A stretch of 64,000 nt of DNA from JAJDTT01 sp022827025 (GCA_965203535.1 OZ241897.1:5828001-5892000), one strand, 5' to 3'. Counted from the stretch's first letter, positions 32,853 through 41,687 are shown. A program made the numbers and translations. The notes: a model not told the origin generated them from the sequence alone.

Positions 32853-35387
32853 ATGAACGATATGTCTACGAAATCCTCCCCACCGTCACGTCTTACCCGT
32901 ATCCCGATTCTCTTCATCGCAGCCATGGCCGCATGGTTGGCAGCCGCGCTGGTCGCCCAGCAAGGAGGCGCCGAAGCCGTCGAGATCGGACGCCACAATT
33001 CGGATCTCCTGCCTGGCGGCAAGGAAGCCGACGGCATCCTCGGGGACTTCGTCCTCCGGAACGATCGGATCCACGCCCTCATCTCAGGCAATCTGCCTCA
33101 GCGCCGGGCCAACATGATGCACGACCGTAACGAGGTCATTCCGGGGACCCTGTTCGACCTGGATCTCGTCGGCGCCGGCAATGACCAGATCACCTCCTTC
33201 CGGCCCGGCCACCTGTCGGGTCCCGTCAACTACGTTCGGATCCTGAGCGACGGAAGCGGAGGGGCGGCCGAGATCGAGACCGTTCGCACCGCGGCCCGGG
33301 ACGACGGCTTGTATCAGCGGCACGTCTACCGGTTGGAGCCGGGCTGGCAGCATGTCCGGATCCTTTCCACCTTTCACAACCAGTCCGGCAAGGCCCGGAA
33401 GATACAACCGCGACCGGTCTGGAAATCGCCTCCGGCCTACGAGCGCCTGGCCCAGTTTTCACAGACTTGGGAAGCTGGCGCCATTCGAGTTGCGGACAGC
33501 ATCGATCCGTTCGACAAGCGCTCCTACGCCTGGGCGCCCCTGAGCGGCGAGGGCCTGTCCGGATTGGACGCAGAGATGGAGTTGGGACCCGGAGAAAAGA
33601 GAACGTTCGGGATTGCACTGGCGGTGTCGGACAGCCCTCTGGCCGCCTACGGTCAAGTCGCGTCCGTGTTGAAGCCGACCGGCACGGTGACCGGGAGTGC
33701 CGTTGACCAGGGCGGGAACCCGGCCGTTCGATCCTCCCTGCTGTTCAATGTCGATGGGACTGATCTCCCGCTCTATCCGAACGGAAAGGGGCGATTCTCT
33801 TTCCCCATGCCGGCCGGTGACTATTCGGTCCGGTTCACCGACCTGGGACGGCCCGATCAGGAGGTGAGTCTCCAAGTCTCAGCGAAAAAGACCGTGAATC
33901 TGGACCTGTCTCTCCCGGCGGCCTCAGCCATCCGTTTCCAGATCCGGGATTCCAGTGGCAATCCGTCCCCGGCCAAGGTCCAGTTTCTGGGCGTCGACGG
34001 GACCGCGACCCCGAATTTCGGTACGGACTACCGGGCCCACGGCTGCGACCACCAGTACCACACCCACGACGGAGCGTTCACCCAGCAGGTTCCGGCGGGC
34101 AATTACCTGATCCGCATGACGCGTGGGCCGGAGTACGACCTGGTCGAGAGAAGAGTCACGGTCGCACCCGGACAGACCGTCGATGTCCAGGCCAGTCTCA
34201 AACGAACCGTGGACACGACGGGCTGGGTCAGCACCGACTACCATTCCCACTCCTCTCCCAGCGGCGACAACCACTGCAACACCTACGACCGGATCATCAA
34301 CTTCGCCGCCGAGCAACTGGAGTTCATCCCGACCACGGAACACAACCGCATCTACGACTGGCAGCCCTACATCGACGAGTTGGGTCTGGGGGACCTGCTG
34401 CGAACCGTGTCCGGCATCGAGCTCACGGGGCAGGGCCAGCACTTCAACTCCTTCCCCCTCGAGTACTCGCCGCTGACCCAGGATGGCGGGGCGCCAGCCT
34501 GGCAGTATGACCCCCGTCTCAATGCCATCGTCCTGCGCAACATCTTCGGAGGCGGTCCCGACCGCTGGGTCCAGGCCAACCACCCCATAGTGGGTTACGT
34601 CTTCAACGACCAGGACCGCGACGGGCGGGGCGACGGCGGATTCGCAGGTTTCGAGGCGCTCATCGACGCGGCCGAGGTCTGGAGCGCCGAGATCCTGAAT
34701 CCCAACCCGACCTATCCGGTGCGGAACCGGCGTGGGATCACCCAACGGGAGAACCGGACCTTCGGCTGGCTCCAGCTCCTGAACCAGGGACGCCACATGT
34801 GGTGCGTCGCCGTGAGCGACGCCCACCGCGTCTTCGGCGGCAACGGCGTGGGAAACTGGAGGACCTACGTGCCCAGCTCGACCGACAATCCGGGGAAGAT
34901 CGATCCGTCTGAGGTCATCGCCAACTCCAAGGCGGGACGGATGATGATCACCAACGGGCCTTTCCTCTACGTGGAGACCGGAGATGGAATGCCCATCGGA
35001 TCCAGCGTGATCTCACCGGGGTCGGTGACGTTGAGGGTGCGGGTGCAGACGCCCAACTGGCTGGAGGTCGACCGGGTCCAGGTTTTGGTCAACAGCCGCC
35101 AGGATCCCCGGTACAACTACACCCGCAAGTCTCATCCCAAGATGTTTCGGGAAGGCGTTGTGAACTTCGAGGAAACTATCCAAGTGGAGCTGGAGCGGGA
35201 CGCCCATCTGATCGTGGTTGCGACCGGCGTGAACTCCAATTTGGAGAAGGGGTGGGGCCGGAGCTCCGAGTCCAAGATGAACCCGGTGGCGTTTACGAAT
35301 CCAATCTACGTGGATACGGACGGACACGGCTTCCAGGCCAACGGGGACACGCTCGACCATCCGCTCCTGGTTGCCGGCGGACGGTGA
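32853..35387 (+). CDS. Exported CehA/McbA-family PHP metallohydrolase with carboxypeptidase-like repeats
   Basis: 844 residues from ATG 32853 (another ATG at 32862). A hydrophobic signal (LFIAAMAAWLAAALV) follows a basic N-terminus. The first half is beta-rich with a carboxypeptidase-regulatory-like domain (TGTVTGSAVDQGGNPAVRS, PAGDYSVRFTDLG) repeated near PAGNYLIRMTRGPE. The catalytic PHP part has WVSTDYHSHSSPSGDNHCNT, LEFIPTTEHNRIYDW and VAVSDAHRVFGG, supplying His and Asp metal ligands as in CehA carbaryl hydrolase. It probably hydrolyses esters or phosphoesters outside the cytoplasm. The 32620-32850 upstream stretch shows no gene. Confidence 0.82.
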   Translation: MNDMSTKSSPPSRLTRIPILFIAAMAAWLAAALVAQQGGAEAVEIGRHNSDLLPGGKEADGILGDFVLRNDRIHALISGNLPQRRANMMHDRNEVIPGTLFDLDLVGAGNDQITSFRPGHLSGPVNYVRILSDGSGGAAEIETVRTAARDDGLYQRHVYRLEPGWQHVRILSTFHNQSGKARKIQPRPVWKSPPAYERLAQFSQTWEAGAIRVADSIDPFDKRSYAWAPLSGEGLSGLDAEMELGPGEKRTFGIALAVSDSPLAAYGQVASVLKPTGTVTGSAVDQGGNPAVRSSLLFNVDGTDLPLYPNGKGRFSFPMPAGDYSVRFTDLGRPDQEVSLQVSAKKTVNLDLSLPAASAIRFQIRDSSGNPSPAKVQFLGVDGTATPNFGTDYRAHGCDHQYHTHDGAFTQQVPAGNYLIRMTRGPEYDLVERRVTVAPGQTVDVQASLKRTVDTTGWVSTDYHSHSSPSGDNHCNTYDRIINFAAEQLEFIPTTEHNRIYDWQPYIDELGLGDLLRTVSGIELTGQGQHFNSFPLEYSPLTQDGGAPAWQYDPRLNAIVLRNIFGGGPDRWVQANHPIVGYVFNDQDRDGRGDGGFAGFEALIDAAEVWSAEILNPNPTYPVRNRRGITQRENRTFGWLQLLNQGRHMWCVAVSDAHRVFGGNGVGNWRTYVPSSTDNPGKIDPSEVIANSKAGRMMITNGPFLYVETGDGMPIGSSVISPGSVTLRVRVQTPNWLEVDRVQVLVNSRQDPRYNYTRKSHPKMFREGVVNFEETIQVELERDAHLIVVATGVNSNLEKGWGRSSESKMNPVAFTNPIYVDTDGHGFQANGDTLDHPLLVAGGR

Positions 35388-35574
35388 GCCATCGCATCCA
35401 CGTTGCCGATTCCCGGCAGCCAACAATTCGGCCTAAACTGAAGCAGAGATTGCTGGTGCCCGAAAACAGGAATTTGAAACGAATACTTGCGCACAAACCC
35501 GTAGATTCCTTAAATTGTCATAGAATTAAGTTGGGTGTGCCAGTGTGTAACTTATGGGAAAACATTAGGTTCTG

Positions 35575-36495
35575 ATGGGCATCAAACTCGTAGTCGCCGT
35601 TACGGACGACGATTGGTTCGAGACGCTCCGGCGGAAACCTGATCTGAAAGAAATCAATTTCTGGTCCCCCTCACCCAAGAATTTTCGAGCCCTCCAGCGG
35701 GGAGAGTTTTTCCTCTTCAAGTTACATGCCCCCAGAAACGTAATTGTCGGCGGTGGGATCTTCGCCTATGCCAGCACGCTGCCATGTTCACTTGCCTGGG
35801 AGGCATTCGGGGAAGTGAACGGGGCTCGATCCGCACGCGAAATGCGGACACGCATTGCCAAGTACCGAAGAAAAGCAACCCAGGAATCCAGCGACTTTAA
35901 CATAGGCTGCCGGATCCTGACCCAACCCTTCTTTTTCCATGAATCCGATTGGATTCCAACACCGAAGAGCTGGTCCCGGCACATCGTTGCCCTCAAAACC
36001 TACAACACCGGCGATAGCGAGGACCTCCAGCTTTGGAACGCCATTAGCGAACGGCTTCAAAGGCATACTGCATTCGGAATAGCGGAACCCGTATCACGAT
36101 ATGGCGACCCGAAGATTGTTCAACCGCGGTTCGGCCAGGGAGCGTTTCGCGTAATGATCACCGATATTTACGCGCGCCGATGTGCGGTTACTCAGGAACG
36201 CACCTTGCCAGCCTTGGATGCAGCCCATATTCGTCCCTATGGTGACGGAGGTGAACACGAGCCACCGAACGGGCTCTTGCTGCGAAACGACATCCACCGA
36301 CTATTCGACGCAGGCTACGTCACCGTATCAACTGATCATCACTTTGAGGTCAGCCGCCGGATTCGGGAGGAATTTGAGAACGGAAGGGATTACTACGCCC
36401 TTCACGGAAGAAAAATCAATGTACCAAGAGAGCGCGATCTACGTCCTGATCCCAGCGTCTTAACTTGGCACAATGACCATTGTTTTAGAGGTTAA
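35575..36495 (+). CDS. HNH endonuclease with N-terminal EVE/PUA-like region (1 of 2)
   Basis: 306 residues. The N-terminal half (NFWSPSPKNFRALQRGEFFL, FKLHAPRNVIVGGGIFAYAS) resembles an EVE/PUA-like reader fold, which in related nucleases binds modified bases. The C-terminal half is an HNH domain of the PF13391 type: RCAVTQERTLPALDAAHIRP, then EPPNGLLLRNDIHRLFDAGY, giving the His...Asn...His triad. This is the layout of modification-dependent McrA-like enzymes. It is preceded by an AT-rich 187-bp region and followed after 11 bases by a second HNH gene. Base composition is lower in GC than the neighbours. Confidence 0.8.
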   Translation: MGIKLVVAVTDDDWFETLRRKPDLKEINFWSPSPKNFRALQRGEFFLFKLHAPRNVIVGGGIFAYASTLPCSLAWEAFGEVNGARSAREMRTRIAKYRRKATQESSDFNIGCRILTQPFFFHESDWIPTPKSWSRHIVALKTYNTGDSEDLQLWNAISERLQRHTAFGIAEPVSRYGDPKIVQPRFGQGAFRVMITDIYARRCAVTQERTLPALDAAHIRPYGDGGEHEPPNGLLLRNDIHRLFDAGYVTVSTDHHFEVSRRIREEFENGRDYYALHGRKINVPRERDLRPDPSVLTWHNDHCFRG

Positions 36496-36506
36496 TCGGG
36501 GACATC

Positions 36507-37430
36507 ATGGTCGAAATTGACCGCGACACCGCGATCAGAATAACGGCCATCAACCATGTACGACGACTACAGGAAGTGCATGGGCAGTTGACGATCAAAG
36601 AGTTACAGCCGGGTTTCATTTTCGAAAACAAGCGAATTCCATTCGTCAACCCACGGGGCATTTTCAAACCCAAACAGATGCGATTCTTGCTTTCGATCAA
36701 GACGGTATTTCCGACCCCTGGCGCCAAGATCTGGTACGACGATCAACGAAATGTTCACCGTCAGATTTATGATGGCGACGAGACTATTGAATACTCTTTC
36801 ATGGGACAGAATCCGGAGGCTGCCGACAATCGCTGGCTCCGCGAGGCCTACGAGAGGCGGATACCCGTGATCTATTTTCTCGGCATCGCTCCGGGTCTAT
36901 ACCAACCGATCGTTCCAGTTTTCATTTCCGGATGGGATCCCGCAGCATTAAAGGCCAGCGTTTCGTTCGGCAATCCAGAACAGGATTCACTTGAGCCGCC
37001 GGAGAACGCAATGGAACGACGATATGCCCTGCATACGGTGAAACATCGGCTGCACCAAGTCTCGTTTCGAAAAGCAATCATCAGTGCCTATAACGGCCGG
37101 TGCGCGCTCTCGAGAATAGCCGAGCCAAGGCTGTTGGACGCCGCGCACATTATTTCGGACAAGGACGAACGGCTGGGACAACCGGTGATTCCAAACGGTA
37201 TTCCGCTGTCCAAGATCCATCATGCCGCATTCGATGCCCATCTAATTGGTATTGATCCAGACTACCAACTGCATGTTTCCGACCGCTTGCTGGACCTGAA
37301 AGATGGACCGGTACTGGAGGCAATGAAGGGACTTGATGGAGGAACTATTTACCTGCCGAAGCGGACGCAGGATCGACCCGATCGAGATCGTCTTGCTCAA
37401 CGATTCGAACACTTCAAAGCCGTAGCCTGA
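36507..37430 (+). CDS. HNH endonuclease with divergent N-terminal domain (2 of 2)
   Basis: 307 residues. The C-terminal HNH domain reads FRKAIISAYNGRCALSRIAE, LLDAAHIISDKDERLG and PNGIPLSKIHHAAFDAHLIG, with the His, Asn and His residues in order. The N-terminal half (GQLTIKELQPGFIFENKRIP, FVNPRGIFKPKQMRFLLSIK, IEYSFMGQNPEAADNRWLRE) is like the SRA-like/DUF3427-type modules attached to McrA-type HNH enzymes and differs from that of its neighbour. It starts 11 bases after the first HNH gene, so both are expressed together. They may form a heteromeric restriction enzyme or recognise different modifications. No methyltransferase is nearby. Confidence 0.8.
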   Translation: MVEIDRDTAIRITAINHVRRLQEVHGQLTIKELQPGFIFENKRIPFVNPRGIFKPKQMRFLLSIKTVFPTPGAKIWYDDQRNVHRQIYDGDETIEYSFMGQNPEAADNRWLREAYERRIPVIYFLGIAPGLYQPIVPVFISGWDPAALKASVSFGNPEQDSLEPPENAMERRYALHTVKHRLHQVSFRKAIISAYNGRCALSRIAEPRLLDAAHIISDKDERLGQPVIPNGIPLSKIHHAAFDAHLIGIDPDYQLHVSDRLLDLKDGPVLEAMKGLDGGTIYLPKRTQDRPDRDRLAQRFEHFKAVA

Positions 37431-37518
37431 GGTTCATTCCCCGCGAAACTCGCCGGTCGTGTCCCCACAGCGTTTCAGGCCCGTCAGCTTCTCAGCATCC
37501 CGGAGGAACAGTCCGTGT

Positions 37519-37914
37519 CTACAGAAGGCGGACATCGTCCAGCCTTGCCATCCTGCGGTCCAGGGTCAGAACCTCCAGGCCGGTCCGGGAGTAATCGTCT
37601 GCGATAAGGCGGTCAAACAAGCCAGGCCCATCAGACGCCCCCAACGCTACGATGACCGCTCGGCCGTTGGTAGGGCCGACCAGTCCACTACTCAGTACGC
37701 CAAGCATCGCTGCGCGAGTTTCGGCCTTGGACACTCCGTAATGGTGTTGAACGGCCACATACGCCTCGCCGATGACTTGATTCGATGCGAAGATTTCGCA
37801 GCCTTGCTCAAGCAGGCCACGCAGCTGTCTCATGCAGTATTCGAAGTCCGATTTCGGATGTCCTGTGAGAAGACGGACGAGGATCGAGGTATCAATCCCG
37901 AAATGCCGGGTCAT
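37519..37914 (-). CDS. VapC-type PIN toxin of an AbrB-PIN module, intact copy
   Basis: 131 residues from ATG 37914 (MTRHFGIDTSILVRLLTGHP). PIN acidic residues are in FGIDTSI (Asp), GEAYVAVQHH (Glu), LFDRLIADDYS (Asp) and TLDRRMARLDD (Asp). It overlaps the 3' end of the AbrB-type antitoxin by 23 bases. A close relative lies at 39923-40321 but has lost its start codon and carries a stop, which makes this one the working copy. Confidence 0.85.
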   Translation of the reverse strand: MTRHFGIDTSILVRLLTGHPKSDFEYCMRQLRGLLEQGCEIFASNQVIGEAYVAVQHHYGVSKAETRAAMLGVLSSGLVGPTNGRAVIVALGASDGPGLFDRLIADDYSRTGLEVLTLDRRMARLDDVRLL

Positions 37915-38140
37915 ACGCCTGGTTCCTGAAGCTCTCGATATCGAACGGCGGATGTTCCGGCGCAATCTTGCTGCGTAATGTCCCCAGCCGAGAGTAGTCG
38001 ATTCGTCTGGGCCGTATGGTGAAGCCGTCAGGCCCTTCGTTCAGTTCGAGTTGGTCACCGCGTCCCACACCCAACGCATCCAAAACCCGTTTTGGAAAAG
38101 TAACTTGGCGCTTCGAAGTGATCTTGACAACCATAACCAT
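37892..38140 (-). CDS. AbrB/MazE-type antitoxin, copy 1
   Basis: 82 residues with a swapped-hairpin AbrB DNA-binding start (KITSKRQVTFPKRVLDALGV, GDQLELNEGPDGFTIRPRRI) and a toxin-binding tail (HPPFDIESFRNQAYDPAFRD). It is 80% similar by eye to the copy at 40299-40541. A good promoter and an inverted repeat lie immediately upstream. Confidence 0.88.
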   Translation of the reverse strand: MVMVVKITSKRQVTFPKRVLDALGVGRGDQLELNEGPDGFTIRPRRIDYSRLGTLRSKIAPEHPPFDIESFRNQAYDPAFRD

Positions 38141-38143
38141 GGC

Positions 38144-38184
38144 CTCCTTACGAGAATTGTAAAATAGTAAGGAGAACAGTTCAA
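38144..38184 (-). promoter_or_regulatory. Promoter and inverted-repeat operator of the AbrB-PIN module
   Basis: On the minus strand, TTGAAC (38179-38184) is followed after 17 bases by TACAAT (38156-38161), a near-consensus sigma-70 promoter. The arms CTCCTTAC and GTAAGGAG (38144-38151 and 38167-38174) form a perfect 8-bp inverted repeat that spans the -10 box and the ribosome site, fitting autorepression by the antitoxin complex. The second copy of the module has lost this arrangement. Confidence 0.6.
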
Positions 38185-38224
38185 GCGACCTCGTCGGCAG
38201 TAGAAGCAGTCACTACCGGTGTCT

Positions 38225-38380
38225 CTAAGCCAGGGTCTCCTTCACCACCTGGGCCGGGAAGTCGTCGGTGAGGCGTTCACTGCGGCCCTCCCGAACCATG
38301 ACCAGATCCCGGTGGTCCAACCCGAGCTGGTGCAGGATGGGGGCGTGCAGATCGAGAGCGAGAACGTGATCGTCCCTTCT
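38225..38380 (-). pseudogene. Displaced 3' end of a DUF1501 gene
   Basis: The minus strand reads DLHAPILHQLGLDHRDLVMV then REGRSERLTDDFPAQVVKET and a stop at 38225. This is nearly identical to the last ~42 residues of the intact DUF1501 protein (42873-44354), with about ten base differences over ~125. No upstream DUF1501 sequence precedes it. It could be the scar of an integration event or the tail of a lost paralogue. Confidence 0.75.
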
Positions 38381-38384
38381 CGCA

Positions 38385-38560
38385 TTGCGTGGGGTGGTGT
38401 GGAATAAAATCGACCGGGAGGAGGCCGTGTGGACGGTTCCTGCGAGGTGGATGAGGACCGGGTGCGAGCACAGGGTGCCCTTGTGTGGGCGGGCGCTCGT
38501 GATGCTTCGGCGCCGGTCTCCCCGGCCTTCGGGACGGACTCCGGCCGAAACGTCGGTTCA
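38385..38560 (+). pseudogene. Tyrosine integrase fragment
   Basis: The plus strand reads LRGVVWNKIDREEAVWTVPA then RWMRTGCEHRVPLCGRALVM, matching the R-x-x-E/V-W-x-x-I-D ... W-x-I-P-A ... H-x-V-P-L-S block of P4/CP4-57-type integrases just after the first catalytic Arg. The catalytic His/Tyr end is missing and the frame is lost after about 38520. It lies directly beside the displaced DUF1501 tail. Confidence 0.65.
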
Positions 38561-38568
38561 AACTGTCG

Positions 38569-39903
38569 CTATGTCGAATCCTTCCGCGTGGATGCCGAAC
38601 CGTCGGGTCTGAAGGCGAGGCACTGGAAGTAGTCGTCGACGCGTTTGTACCCTGACTCCTCCGACGCCATGAACTCCTTCAGTCTCCGGAGTACTTCGTC
38701 TTTGGTCTCGGACCCGGACATTTCGGCGAGGTCGTTGCCGGAAAGGAGCTTCTGGCGGTAGACCTGATACCAACCGAAGCCATTGTCTGTCATAAGAAAT
38801 CTGTCTGGCTCCTGTCTGCTTATCGGCGTCGCGTGCATGAAACCCTTGATCCGATCCAACGGGGACGGCTCCTCTCGATCCTTACGAGGAGATTGGTAGA
38901 GATAAAAACCCATGGAGACTCCACTATATGTGAATGTCATCCCCCACCTGAGGAAGTCATCTTCACCGCCCAGGCTCTGCGCAATCTCCGCCAGGTTCGC
39001 GTCTGCCCAATTCAACCAATAATGCGCCTTCTTGGGATTTTGGGTTGACCAGGTCCTACAGCGCCGCCCCTTCAAGTAGTCTGCCACGGCCCGTCGAAGC
39101 TCCTTCGGATTCTGGCTGGATTCCTTTACCAGCCTGACAAGGGTGTCGCGGTAGTCTGACCGATCCTCCGGCACCATTTCACCGACGCCGTCATCGCCGT
39201 CCTGCGCCAGGATCTGACGCATCTTCTTCAGGACGGAGCGATGCTCGTCGAGAAGCGGCGTGAAGCCGTCGCCTCCCGTGGGACGAAACCACCTTTCGAC
39301 CAAGTCGAGGTACTGTCCTACGAAGGCCCCTGCGCCACCGGAGTGGAACTCTCCGTTCTCATGGAATGAACCGATGGCTTCGTGGATGGAGTTCCAACCG
39401 ACATGGGCAATGCCGCGGAAATCAACGCTTCCGTCCGACGACGTGGTTAACAGGACGCTTTTCACCGTGTGGTCCCTGTGCTTCCCGCGTAGCTTCCGTT
39501 GGTAACCCATGACCTGGTCAATGTGCTCGGAAGACGCCGGTACCGACTTGTTCTCGATGGCGAGCAAACACTTCTCCTTCTTGAAGAAGACCGTGATGTC
39601 GACGCGGTCCCGCTCTCTCTCGACAACGACATTCGCAGCCCTGAAGTCGGCCGCGGGAAAAGGCTCTTCATTTGCCGCTACGAGCCGTCGATTAACCCGC
39701 TCCACGAACCATCGCAGAAATCGTTCGCCGATACCGTGGGTGTCGGCAGGCCGGAACAGCCAAGCCAGCACGTTGCTATGACGTATCTCGTAATCCGCGT
39801 ACCGGAGAACATCGAACGTGTTGAATTCCCTTGGCTTCAGGAACTCCCGATGGTATTCCCGGAACCGGCCATCGTCGATCAGTTTCCGCAGGTCGCCTTC
39901 CAC
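38569..39903 (-). CDS. PD-(D/E)XK nuclease superfamily protein
   Basis: About 444 residues. GTG 39903 is preferred because AGGAGG sits 11 bases upstream; a TTG at 39930 is the alternative. NTFDVLRYADYEIRHSNVLA and HGIGERFLRWFVERVN start the PDDEXK_4-type fold. The catalytic strand pair is RERDRVDITVFF (Asp) and CLLAIENKSVPASSEHIDQV (Glu-x-Lys, then Gln). The C-terminal half (~residues 200-444) is a separate domain of unknown role. Such stand-alone proteins occur in defence regions and probably cut DNA. It is flanked by two copies of an AbrB-PIN module. Confidence 0.78.
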   Translation of the reverse strand: MEGDLRKLIDDGRFREYHREFLKPREFNTFDVLRYADYEIRHSNVLAWLFRPADTHGIGERFLRWFVERVNRRLVAANEEPFPAADFRAANVVVERERDRVDITVFFKKEKCLLAIENKSVPASSEHIDQVMGYQRKLRGKHRDHTVKSVLLTTSSDGSVDFRGIAHVGWNSIHEAIGSFHENGEFHSGGAGAFVGQYLDLVERWFRPTGGDGFTPLLDEHRSVLKKMRQILAQDGDDGVGEMVPEDRSDYRDTLVRLVKESSQNPKELRRAVADYLKGRRCRTWSTQNPKKAHYWLNWADANLAEIAQSLGGEDDFLRWGMTFTYSGVSMGFYLYQSPRKDREEPSPLDRIKGFMHATPISRQEPDRFLMTDNGFGWYQVYRQKLLSGNDLAEMSGSETKDEVLRRLKEFMASEESGYKRVDDYFQCLAFRPDGSASTRKDST

Positions 39904-39922
39904 GTATTTACTTCCCTCCTGA

Positions 39923-40321
39923 TCAGGCAATCATGAAAGCATCGTCCAGCCTGGCCATCCTGCGGTCCAAGGTCGGGACCTCCAAACCGGCTCGAGAATA
40001 TTCGCCTGCGATAAGACGATCGAACAGGCCCGGTCCATCCGAAGCCTTCAGCGCTGCCATGACGGATCGTCCGTTCGCAGGGCCGACCTAGCCACTAGTC
40101 AGTACGTCAGACATGGCCGTCCGGACATCGTTCGTGGACACATCGTAATGGTGTTGAAATGCTACGTACACCTCGCCGATGACTTGATTCGATGCGAAGG
40201 TTTCACAGCCTTGTTCGAGCAGGTCGTGTAGCTGGCTCACGCAGTATTCGAATTTTGATTCCGGATGTCCGGTGAGGAGACGGACGAGTACCGAGGTGTC
40301 AATCCCGAAACGACGGATCGT
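39923..40321 (-). pseudogene. Broken VapC-type PIN toxin, copy 2
   Basis: Translates as FGIDTSVLVRLLTGHPESKF, ASNQVIGEVYVAFQHHYDVS, then a TAG where the intact copy has Leu (GLVGP), then NGRSVMAALKASDGPGLFDR and TLDRRMARLDD. The start ATG of the intact copy is ACG here. The gene is thus dead at two positions while the antitoxin frame upstream stays open. Confidence 0.8.
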
Positions 40322-40541
40322 ACGCCTGCTTCCTGAAATCTCCCGTCTGGAACGGAGGATGTGCTGGCGGGATCTTGCTGCGCAGCGTCCCCAGACGGGA
40401 ATGGTCGATGCGCCTTGGTCGTAGCGTCAATCCGTCGGGGCCTTCCGTCAGTTCGAGATGGTCGCCGGGACCCACGCCCAACGAATCCAGAATTCGCGCA
40501 GGGAGCGTGACTTGGCGTTTCGAGGTGATTTTAACAATCAT
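40299..40541 (-). CDS. AbrB/MazE-type antitoxin, copy 2 (toxin broken)
   Basis: 80 residues (KITSKRQVTLPARILDSLGV, DHLELTEGPDGLTLRPRRID, HPPFQTGDFRKQAYDPSFRD), a near-duplicate of the antitoxin at 37892-38140. Its partner toxin is a pseudogene, so this may persist as an anti-addiction antitoxin able to neutralise the intact copy, or as neutral debris. Confidence 0.8.
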   Translation of the reverse strand: MIVKITSKRQVTLPARILDSLGVGPGDHLELTEGPDGLTLRPRRIDHSRLGTLRSKIPPAHPPFQTGDFRKQAYDPSFRD

Positions 40542-40652
40542 GGCGAGAACTCCGTACGAAAGAGGTAAACGGGTGAGGCGCCGAAGTCAACGCGCGTCGC
40601 ATTCCGTGCGTGCCAATGGCCATTGACAGCCATTTCCGACTGTGGGAGGCGC

Positions 40653-40748
40653 CCGGCGGTGTGGGGGACAAGAATGTCCCCCCTCCTATCAATGGCAAAT
40701 TCGTGCAGGCTGCGACGAAAGAGAGCGTCCACAAGGGACGCCCCTACG
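40653..40748 (+). repeat. ~97-bp composite hairpin repeat, copy 1
   Basis: Contains a hairpin (GGGGGACAAGAATGTCCCCC at 40662-40681) and, at its right end, the GC-rich REP-like unit (GCGTCCACAAGGGACGCCCC). It aligns along its whole length with 41870-41970. The REP-like end overlaps the last bases of the RES toxin gene. Confidence 0.65.
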
Positions 40749-41223
40749 GAAAGAGACGATGATCCCACCAGACGGGTGTCTCCAGCCCGACCTTCAAGCC
40801 CGCGAAATCAGGGTGCCGGGCGTTGATGACGAGATTGCGCTCCATCCGCGCGACGACGGATGGGACGATCAGGACTGCACTCCGATTTTCCCGGTACCAT
40901 TCGCGGCCGAACCGCCGGGCCGCCTCCGCGCTCGGCTCGAACCAGTTCGGAACCGTGTCTGCCGTCGCAACCTCGTAGCTGGTTCCTCCGGGGATGGTGA
41001 CCTCGATGAAATGCTGATTCGGAGGCAATGCCCCGTTCCAGTGCACCAGCTCTTCCAGCATGGCCGTCGAATAATTCTCCGATACGTAGATCACTTCGGC
41101 GCCCGCCTCATGCCACCGGCCGGCAGTGCGCCTGGAGCCTTCAGCGCTCCACACCGGAAACTGCCCCGCAGGATCGCCGATCCGAAACGCCCGCACCGTT
41201 TCCGGAAGTTTGCGCGGATGCAT
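40744..41223 (-). CDS. RES-domain toxin (NAD+-degrading family)
   Basis: 159 residues of the RES family, whose members phosphorolyse or degrade NAD+. Conserved pieces are TVRAFRIGDP (Arg), AGRWHEAGAEVIYVSENYST, MLEELVHWNG (Glu) and SAVLIVPSVVARMERNLVIN (Ser/Asn). Its ATG overlaps the antitoxin stop (TGATG at 41221-41225). Length is normal. This is a different subfamily from the RES gene at 47487-50244. Confidence 0.88.
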   Translation of the reverse strand: MHPRKLPETVRAFRIGDPAGQFPVWSAEGSRRTAGRWHEAGAEVIYVSENYSTAMLEELVHWNGALPPNQHFIEVTIPGGTSYEVATADTVPNWFEPSAEAARRFGREWYRENRSAVLIVPSVVARMERNLVINARHPDFAGLKVGLETPVWWDHRLFP

Positions 41224-41687
41224 CAGACAGGGATGCCGGCCTGAGCCCGACGAATGAGGTTCAATACCGCTTCCGCACCCGCCGAACTGGAACGCGCCAT
41301 GTCGAAAGGGGTCTCTCCGTCCAATAGCGGATGCGGCCGGTTCAGAAACGCGTTCACGGCCTCTTGGTCCCCGTGGTACGCACGACCGAGTGCGTCCACG
41401 ACCCGCGCCACGTCATAGAGTCTCGCAGTGTGGTTCCTGGAGAGCGTTTTTCCGGACTTGCGCGCCCGCCTGAAGGTGGCCTCGGGAATGACGGATCCCA
41501 CGACACGGTTTCTGCCCAGTACCTCCGAAAGCGCTAACGCCGCCTTCGGGAACAGTCCGTCGGCGACATGACGCGCAAGTTGCACGTCACTCACAGTTAT
41601 CGGTCCGTCAATCGCCAGGAGTCTCGCAACGCGGGTCGCTTCGCTCTGAGGCAGCTCTGCCGGTTGGGCGTAGGCTCGGAGGTCCAT
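41223..41687 (-). CDS. Xre/MbcA/ParS-type antitoxin of the RES-Xre pair
   Basis: 154 residues. The N-terminal helices (VSDVQLARHVADGLFPKAAL) and the SVIPEATFRRARKSGKTLSR segment are typical of Xre antitoxins. The C-terminal toxin-binding domain has VVDALGRAYHGDQEAVNAFL and PHPLLDGETPFDMARSSSAG. AAGGAG precedes the ATG at 41687 by 8 bases. It binds and silences the RES enzyme encoded next. Confidence 0.88.
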   Translation of the reverse strand: MDLRAYAQPAELPQSEATRVARLLAIDGPITVSDVQLARHVADGLFPKAALALSEVLGRNRVVGSVIPEATFRRARKSGKTLSRNHTARLYDVARVVDALGRAYHGDQEAVNAFLNRPHPLLDGETPFDMARSSSAGAEAVLNLIRRAQAGIPV

